A stretch of DNA of 64,000 nt from Circinella minor (taxonomy: Eukaryota; Mucoromycota; Mucoromycetes; Mucorales; Lichtheimiaceae). The stretch is from contig JAEPRB010000128.1 of NCBI GenBank assembly GCA_016758965.1, positions 51,267 through 115,266 of the forward strand, written 5' to 3'. A program made the translations under genes and the position numbers. Shown here piece after piece: positions 55,912 through 64,000 of the stretch. Below the pieces are notes generated by a model. That model had not been told where the DNA came from. It made no database searches and saw nothing but the letters and a program-made list of their open reading frames with translations. The first letter of the stretch is position 1, and every line of letters starts with the position of its first letter.

Positions 55912-58486
55912 ATGCTAGATAAAAGTTCTGAAGAGGATCGAGTGGAACTTATTTCATCAGAAGATCGAGTATGGATCGACAATGAAGATCCTGTAGAACA
56001 ACGACAAAAACGACAGTTATCAACCACTGCTGTAAGGATACGCAAAAAAAAAGAATAATATGAGAGCAATATATATTATATGTTTTGTTTGATGATGATA
56101 ATCAACAACAGAGAAGCTCATCATTATACATCATTATACATCAGAATATTTTCAGGAAATGTGGATTACTATGTATTGTATGTCTTTTACTTGTTATTGG
56201 CATGATTATTGGAGCATGGGTCACCCCATCCATCTTTTCGAATAAAATAAAAGAAGCAACAGCTGAACCGGGTAAAATATAAATGACAAAAAGGATAGCA
56301 CCACTTTTTTGCGTTATTTTTTTAACTCATGGGAGATTATGATAATAGGAGTCGATGATCAACATTCTACAAAGCCACGAAATGTAATCATGATGATTAG
56401 TGATGGTCTTGGCCCGGCTTCTGTTTCATATGCCCGGTCTTATTTCCAACACCTCAATCAACTTCCATACGATCATCAATTACCCCTCGATACGGTAAGA
56501 GATGGAAAGAACCCCCGGTTATTATTTTATCTTCTCTCATCCTTTCTTTCTCTTCTATTCTCAATTTAATCAAAAAAAATATTCATTACTTTTCTTCTCT
56601 TTGTCTTTTTTCTTATTTGGAAAAAATTAGATTCATGTTGGTCAATCAAGAACTCGTAGTTCATCTACACTTGTAACTGATAGTGCCGCAGGAGCAACTG
56701 CATTTAGCTGTGGATTAAAAACATATAATGGCGCTGTTGGAGGTAAAAAAAAAAAAAACCACCTACCTCTTTTTTAAGAGGGGAAATTTTAACGATGGGG
56801 TAAATAGGAAAGTGAAAAGAAACCCTAGATTATGTTCTTATTTGTGTTGTATATATTATCAAAATAGTGGACCCAAATGGTAATCCATGTAGCACCGTAT
56901 TGGAAGCAGCTAAAATTCAACATGGTATGCGGACAGGTCTAGTAGCAACTTCACGAATCACGCACGCAACCCCTGCCTCATTCTCAGCACATATCGGCGA
57001 TCGCGATAGAGAAAACCAAATTGCTGTCCAGCAAATCGGCAATAACCCATTGGGTCGTACAGTTGATTTGATGTTCGGTGGTGGATATTGCCATTTCTTA
57101 CCCAAAGGAACCAAAAAAAGTTGTCGAAAGGATGATCGAGATTTATTAAAAGAAGCACAAGAAAAACATGGATGGAATACTGTATTTTACAATAACCGAA
57201 CGGCATTCGATAATGGAACAATTGAATTACCAGCTTTAGCCTTGTTTGCTGATGATGTATGTCTATTAGTGTATAATTTTTTTTTCTATTTTTGTCTTTT
57301 TTTATTCCCATCTGATCTTTTCGCTCACAATACCATCACTTTTTATTAGCACATGGATTTTGAGATTGATAGGAATCCAACATCTCAACCAAGCCTAACC
57401 GAAATGGCAGATAAAGCATTAAAGCTTTTGTCTGGATCTGATGAAGGATTCTTTTTAATGATTGAAGGTAGTCGGATTGATATGGCAGCTCATTCGTAAG
57501 TAGTATTTATTAGGTAGATTTTAGCTCAAAGAGTTATTTCTTGAAAAAAATGATTATTTATAAGAGACTGGACATATCCCCTTCCACACCCTTTTTATAT
57601 GAATGTTTGTAGAAATGATCCTGTAGGCCACTTACATGACATTTTAGAATACCAAAATACGGTTGCTCTTGTCAAGGACTTTGTTGATCAAAATCCAGAT
57701 ACTGTCATGATATCTACCAGCGATCATGAAACGGGTGGGTTATCACTTGCTCGTCAAGTCAGTACTGCATATCCCAAATATCTATGGTACCCAGATGTTG
57801 TCGCCAAAGCTTCCCGATCTACCGCATCTCTTGCAAACATGATACATGACAAATCACGACCGTTGGATGATAATTTTATTATTGAAACAATTCTTAAGCA
57901 AGGTCTTGGCATTACTGATATTACCACTAAAGAATTACAATACCTGAAAACAACAACATCAAAAAAGAAACTGACCAAATATTTGGCAGATATGCTATCG
58001 ATCCGAGCGCAACTCGGGGTAGGATTTCACTTAATTATTATTAAACACTTTGAATTTTTATTTCCATTTTTATTCGTATGCTGAAGCTAATGCTTTAAAT
58101 TTTATCTAGTGGGCAACTCATGGACATAGCGGTGTTGATGTAAATTTATACGCTTATGGTCTTCACTCAGACGAATTGCGAGGCAGTCATGAAAATATAT
58201 ATATTGGTGATTTCATTTCACGAATGTTGGATTTAAATTTAACTGAAGCAACACAGACCCTTAACAAGTGAGTTTTTTGTTTTTATTGATAGTATTATCA
58301 TATCACTTCATTTACTTGAATGACAAGAGTGCTTCATCTAATCTCTTCCCCTCTTCTTTTCTTTTTAGGAAGAACAAAGGTTTTCATGTAATATCCTTGA
58401 CAGACGACGATAAAATTGAGTATACTAATCATTTAGATAGATATCATTCTAATCCTGGACTTTTACATCATCTATCATATAATTAA
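55912..58486 (+). CDS. PHO8: Vacuolar alkaline phosphatase
   Basis: Type II membrane protein that hydrolyses phosphomonoesters in the vacuole. Acidic cytosolic N-terminus (EEDRVELISSEDRVWIDNED), then a TM anchor (LLCIVCLLLVIGMIIGAWV). Catalytic motifs: NVIMMISDGLGP (metal Asp), TLVTDSAAGATAFSCGLKTY (nucleophile Ser), RTGLVATSRITHATPASFSA (metal Thr/His), FLMIEGSRIDMAAHS (metal Glu), MISTSDHETGGLSL (metal Asp-His) and WATHGHSGVDVNLYA (final His). About nine short-intron exons; the joins are clear. The zinc and magnesium ligands all appear present. The start is the ATG at 55912, the first in the frame. In yeast Pho8 is activated by proteolysis in the vacuole and controlled by phosphate. Confidence 0.95.
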
Positions 58487-61459
58487 TCCCACAATATTTT
58501 AAGACAATTACTTTTCCTTTTTTTTTTTATCATTTGCACATACTGTATATTATTTTCACTCTTTCCCTTTATGGCTCTTGTAAATTGCATCACCCCTCAA
58601 AAAAAAAATTAAATGCTATACACTCTAAATTTTTTTTATACCAGCCATTCCAGTTTGTATTCTTACCGTGTTGTATTTCTCACGGACTGTATTGTATTAA
58701 GAAGTAATGTATGCATAATGATCGCTTCAAATCCAATGACTGTTCACTACAGGCAATAAGAAATAGCGTGGCCTGTAAGTAAACTTTCTATACATCCCTT
58801 TTTTTAAAAAATGGTGTGCATACTATACAAAAGTTTTGGGTGATGACAGCTAATGTATATACACATTTAACTACTCTTAAGCAATAATACATAACATATC
58901 AAAGATCTCTTTTGCTTCTAATTTGTCAGTTATATTCTTTCTAATGAGAAATAATACCAATCATATAAAAAAAGGACAAAAGAATCTTTTTAAATATTGG
59001 TATAGTGGTCTCAAGAACCTTCTTTTCAAATTGAACACTGCCAGATCGTCTATCCTATTAGGCGACCTGTTCTATAATAATATTTATGTCTTGAGCATAG
59101 AAAAATTAAATGTACAAAAACAAAACGCAAGTAAATAAGGCTAGTCAAATTAAAGACAAAAAGATACCTTAATTACAAGAAAGCTTCGGTCGGCATTGTG
59201 ATTTTTTTGGGTGGTTTTTTAAGCATGCTTGCATGCGACTCAATGTGTCATAACTATATTTTATGAACAAAACAGTAAAGGAACGCCATTTTTTTTTACC
59301 CTTGCAGATCGTTTCACGACAATTGACAAAACTTGTGACATATATCTCAAATTTCATTTGACTCCCTCGGCACCCATCACGACATGTTCCCATCCTCCCT
59401 AATTTATTTTGTATTCTCATATATGTCTTACTAATTTTCCTTCGCACGGATAGAGGAATATTTTGTTCATGGTACCATATATAATATCCACAATAGTAAA
59501 TAGATGAAAGAGCCCCGATGATTTAATAATAACATATGCATGCTTATTACTAAAGTGATAAAAAATACTGATTAAAATACTACATAGAAATTTGGTAATT
59601 CTATCATATACAGTAAATTGTACAACATTTATAATCAACGCATATATAAATTATAGGTAATGTAACATGCTACCTCTTATTATGACAAATCGACGACACG
59701 TAAAGTAAATCTTTATTTTTTTCTCTTTCAAAAAGTAAGCTTTACTGCTATAAAACATATAACGGATTTCTTAGTTTATGAAAAGCGTAAAAATATTATT
59801 ACTCGCCTTCTCTTCAAGTATAGGGTAGAATGCTTGTCTACACTACTACATGTATATTTACATCATCACATTTTACAAATGTGTATATAATACTAGAAGC
59901 AAACATGACCAGTAAACAATGCTATTCGTAAAGGAGTAAAAGGAGAAACTTTTTTTCCCATCCTTGATATTTTAACATTCATAAGTTTTACTGTTGTAAT
60001 ATCTCTTGCAGCATAATCACTTGGCGCCATTAAAAATAGTAACCTGAAAAGGGGATATGCATTAAACTTGTGCACAAAAAGAAAGCACTTTATCTACTGT
60101 TTTTTTTTTTCTCCATTGTTCTGTGCAACATTTTTATAACTCCTTTTAACATATTTTTGTTTATTCTGATCTGGTAATAGATCTTTGGAAACGTAATCAG
60201 TGAAAAGAATAGTCATCATTTTAGCATCCCAATTTAGGCGAAAATAATTTTCTGGCCTTTATTATTATTATTCTGATTACTGCATGTTAATCAATTGTTA
60301 TTTAAGTATATACTTCAACCCCAATAAAAGAGAAAAAAACGCCAAAGTTTACCATGAATGCGGACTAAACCAATTATAGGTTATAATAACGTGATTAAAC
60401 CTGTTGCCAGGTAAAAAATGCATAAACCTTTCGTATCTCGTATGTTTTTGGTAACTCTTTCTTTTTTTTTTTTTGTTCTCAGCAAGGGCACCTTTTTTTA
60501 CATGTCAATCATTTACTTGGTAATTAGAGATTGTTTTTAGAAACACATAATAAGTTAATTAAATATAATAATAGATTTAAAACGGATAGCTTTTAGACGG
60601 ATCGATCGGCTTACTACGTACTTGTTATCTTTCTTTGACGAGCAACCAGGCTCTTGTTGTCAAAAGCAAGCATGTTTTTTTTTCATGCATCTTTATAGTC
60701 GTCACCATGTTGTCTCATTATATATTTCAAACTTTATGGAGTAGTATGATAACAAAAAGGCTTATCCACTTCATAATATTCTCTTCTTGGTGCACCACTG
60801 ACCGTTTAAAGCATTCTTTTATATTATACATAATTTGTTATAATAAACAGACTACGTAAAAATATTACGAGAACAAAAACAAAGGGTTATTGACACGATA
60901 TACCTTTATTTAAAAAAACATTTGCCTTTCATAATAATGACATAACATGCAATATAATATTTATTTTATGCAAGTAAAAAAAATATAAGTACATAAAGTT
61001 TGCTGTTGTTGCTGCTCAAGTATCAATGCCAAACTAGTACAATAACAAAAATAATTATTTGAAGACTTGCAAATTGGGTGTTTGTCAAAAATAGTAATGA
61101 TCGGTAGGATAAATTTTGCTGCTGTGATCCCAGCATGGGGATCATCAGCTTCATTTTAAAGTAGTACAGAACAAAAATCCTTGGTGTAAAAATTACATTA
61201 TAATTAATAAAAAGGGCAATTTCTTGTTTTAAGGGGGGCATCAGTAATGAACAGCACACATACTTTATTGACGATATCTTTTAAAAAATCAATATAAAAG
61301 GCCCAATTTTTTTAATTGCTTATTTATCATTTTGTTTAAGCATCAACGAGAACTTGTTCTTTGTGATTGTATATATTGTCTTCTTTCTTTTGTTTTTTTC
61401 TTTTATTTTTTTACTTTTCAACTACATACACCTTCCTTTATTTAATTTCATTGTTTGAT
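58487..61459. other. 3-kb intergenic region with unassigned frames
   Basis: Mostly AT-rich. Two minus-strand open frames have a less biased composition: 59169-59447 (MGTCRDGCRGSQMKFEIYVT and Cys/Lys-rich tail) and 59893-60075 (MAPSDYAARDITTVKLMNVK). No domain, splice link or paralogue was recognised, so they may be gene remnants or chance. The last 100 bases are the T/C-rich leader of the PH-domain gene. Confidence 0.35.
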
Positions 61460-62587
61460 ATGATGAATAATAATTACAACGACACCATGACAGCCACAAA
61501 TGCACCTTTGGCAGGCTGGCTAGCCAAATTAAAAACATTACCCTTGGGAAGGTCTCGTTGGCGATATTGTTATTTTGTTCTATTAGATTCTGAACTTCGT
61601 TTCTATAAGGATGAGGTAAAGCTCAATAACTCTTTTGTTATTATTTATGATTATCTATACATACATTTTGCATACGACTTAAGTTCTAATACACATTTTA
61701 TTTTATTATAGCATGCTTATTCTGCGTCCCATATACTTGACTTGAAAAATGTTAGTAAAATTACCCAGTTGGCGTTACCAAATCATTCTTTCTGTATAAG
61801 GTTAGAGCCAAATTCAACACAAAAAACCAAGCCTTGGACTTTAGCATGTTCCTCTCAGGCCGACCTTGAGGCCTGGACTTATGCATTACAAAAGCGACTT
61901 GTTCGATCATCTACTAATATAAGTTCGCCTAAACCTCCGCTGATGGAGAACCTAAACAAGAAACGTCCGACAAATTCTTGGTTTAGTCAACCACCATCGT
62001 CCTCTTTCTATTTCGATGATACTGACAACGATAGTATTTGTTCTTTTAATGAAGATAATAATAACGACAACGATATAATTCAACAGCAATCTGACAATTA
62101 TTATCATGCAATTACTTCATCTACTGTCGTTCGACCTCGTATACGAAAAAACAAGAATCAACCACCTCCATCACTTTCACGACGTCGGGGGATTTATATG
62201 AAACCATTGATGATTACTTCATCTCCATTTAATCGTGTTAACAAAAACAGAGATGATACCGACTACTATGTCCATGCCTTATCGTCGTTTACTTCAACAC
62301 CTACCTCCTGTTCAGATGTTTCATTGTCATCGTCACTATCATTTTTGTCCTTGGCGACAACAGCAGTTGACACTGAATCATTTGTGGATGATTCAAAAGA
62401 AGTTATGGCATCACCCCTGCTTTCATCCAGTATTACTAAGTCATATAAAAATGAAGAAACTTTGGATTGTAGACGAAGTATGTCAGCACCGGACATTTTT
62501 GAAAACAATATAAATAAGCATGTTCTTACCGATGGTGAAACCTCTCCAACATTTCTTTTGTATAAAAAACAGTTCCATCTTTGTTAA
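61460..62587 (+). CDS. PH-domain protein
   Basis: Two exons. The PH domain starts at about residue 18: LAGWLAKLKTLPLGRSRWRY, CYFVLLDSELRFYKDE, then after the intron HILDLKNVSKITQL, HSFCIRLEP, KPWTLACSSQADLEAWTYAL. The last part is the Trp-containing C-terminal helix that closes PH folds. The remaining 190 residues are Ser/Asn-rich and disordered, with basic (RPRIRKNKNQ) and SxRRS-type stretches that could be kinase sites (CRRSMSAPDIFEN). It probably binds membrane phosphoinositides; the partner is unknown. The start is the ATG pair at 61460, after stops upstream. Confidence 0.85.
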
Positions 62588-63904
62588 ATCCACTGCTATA
62601 TGTAATATTTCTCTCCTTCTCTCTCTCTTGTCTTCACACACACATTTACCTACCTGATAATATTAATAACATACATACTTCTTTATAATTCCATACTAAT
62701 AATAGCTTATATACCCCTACATAACAGTCATTCCTTTTTTTATTCATGCAAAAAGTAGTATAAGAATCAACTATCCTTTCATTTTTCAAAAAGAAATAAA
62801 CGAAATAAATGTAAGATATTCTTAAGTCTTCTTTTATCTGTAAACAGCACCCAAAGAAAAGAGATTGATTAAAGTTTATATATTGTCATAATTTTGGTAG
62901 CGATAGGAAAGCTGCTAAAACCGGTGGTTTGGTACTTGCTTTGGAAAACATGCTATGCAATTCATCATCACAGATAATTAAATATATCATACATATCATA
63001 AGTACCCATTCAAAGCTCAGATTTTTATATTCTTTGTCATTCAATTTCCTATTACGCAGAATCACCAAAAAAAAAAAAAAGGGACATTTTTCTATATCTC
63101 TTTTAAAATTAAAAAGTCATTTAAAAAACTTAGCAAAGTATTACATGTAAAAGTAGCAAAAATAAAAGCATATATAAGCAATATGATAAAATGTAAAGTG
63201 GGAAGAGTAATCAAAGTGGTAATTACAATTACGTAAAGGTTTATTTATATTGTTACGTATCGAGTACAAAATATTTGTTTATCCCAATCAAATTAGATCA
63301 GTTAGTGTATTTTTTTTCTTCAACTTCTTTTAATAGTACGTAAAAAATACATATGTACGTAGCGAAGATATTAAAAAGATTGTTATTTTGCCTCAACCGT
63401 GTTATCCAAGTAATAGTTATTGTGACAAGCACAAATATAATATATATATATATTATGCGCTCCTGAACGGTTCCAGAGAAGAATATAAAGTCGTCAAGAT
63501 CGATACACAGATCAAATACAGTAAATCATTTCATCCATTCAGATGAAAACATGAGTTTACTCATCATGAATAGATAACTAATTTAATATAATAAAATTTA
63601 GGAGTAACAAGATAGCAAAAATTGCTAACTCAACTTGATTTCTACAAAGGAAAGATAATATAGTTATTATCGAAAAATAAACCGTCAAATATAGCTTAGT
63701 ATATAAAAAAAGTTATTACATTTTGAGAAATTTATACCAGCATCTTCGCATACAACGGTACTGTAGTTTCTTTAAAAATGTATGGTTCATTAAATAAAGT
63801 TTTTCAGGCTCTTATCTGCGTTTTGATATATATAGACACTGCATTTCGTTTTCAATATTAAGCATGACAGGTGTACACCACGGCAAAAGGGGTCATAGAA
63901 ACCT
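62588..63904. other. Intergenic, no gene seen
   Basis: AT-rich 3' flank of the PH-domain gene and spacer toward the window edge. No coding character. Confidence 0.45.
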
Positions 63905-64000
63905 ATGAGTATCCATGAAACTACTGATCCGCTCTGTGCAAAACGGGGAGGATCAATGAAAGACTATGATTTTGTGCAAGCATGGATATCCATTACATTG
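63905..64000 (+). CDS. Possible 5' end of a gene running off the edge
   Basis: An ATG at 63905 opens a frame that stays open to the end of the window: MSIHETTDPLCAKRGGSMKD then YDFVQAWISIT. The DNA is more balanced in composition than the spacer before it. Only 32 codons are visible, so this may be chance. Confidence 0.25.
   Translation, partial: MSIHETTDPLCAKRGGSMKDYDFVQAWISITL

Overview
The window looks like nuclear DNA of a Mucoromycota (zygomycete, probably Mucorales-type) fungus. It is very AT-rich, with many short GT-AG introns of roughly 50-150 bases, long T/C-rich leaders before start codons, and trinucleotide runs coding Asn, Gln, Asp or Ser. It carries ordinary fungal housekeeping genes: the exomer cargo adaptor (ChAPs), vacuolar alkaline phosphatase, a Pho80-type cyclin and an Sds3-type HDAC subunit. 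No rRNA or tRNA gene, CRISPR array or bacterial-type operon was recognised. All gene models were read by eye from frames and splice signals, so internal exon edges are approximate.

Layout. 0-11 kb is a compact housekeeping block: lariat debranching enzyme DBR1 (-), a small coiled-coil protein (+), a 2OG-Fe(II) oxygenase (+), a divergent poly(A) polymerase (-) and a 12-TM MFS exporter (-). 12.6-23.6 kb is an accessory block built almost wholly from one gene superfamily: copy A (-), gene B (+), copy C (-, pseudogene), copy D (-, fragment) and copy E (+, looks intact). 25.7-28.8 kb holds an Sds3-like gene (+) and a ZCCHC10-like gene (-), convergent. 30-34.4 kb is a second accessory patch: a GC-rich mini-hairpin island, pseudogene copy F, a 3' fragment of a gene B relative (B'), and a decayed transposase-like gene with a 3'-5' exonuclease domain. 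34.9-42.7 kb has the exomer ChAPs gene and a SMARCAL1-like SNF2 ATPase with two GRF zinc fingers. 45.1-47.6 kb has copy G of the superfamily, ending in a (TCA)n poly-serine tail. 49.4-62.6 kb returns to single-copy genes: Pho80-type cyclin, a secreted SGNH/CE2-type hydrolase with a lectin-like C-terminal domain, a small unknown protein, alkaline phosphatase PHO8, and a PH-domain protein.

The most unusual content is the superfamily (A, B, B', C, D, E, F, G). Members share a core in which an acidic residue before a hydrophobic strand is followed by a Glu-Ala-Gly-Lys or Glu-Ser-Ser-Gly type motif. This looks like a PD-(D/E)XK-type nuclease fold, but that assignment is inference. The A/C/E/F/G branch also shares an intron directly after a Glu-Gln pair, an Asn/Ser/Thr-rich linker and, where the 3' end survives, a basic C-terminal tail that resembles a nuclear localisation signal. 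Two of the eight loci (A, B) and probably E are open; the others carry stops, frameshifts, truncations or insertions. This birth-and-death pattern suggests a rapidly turning-over, possibly selfish or defensive, nuclear protein family. Next to it lie a phased array of ten RCGCAAA heptamers, a cluster of GCGAAGC mini-hairpins and a broken transposon-like gene.
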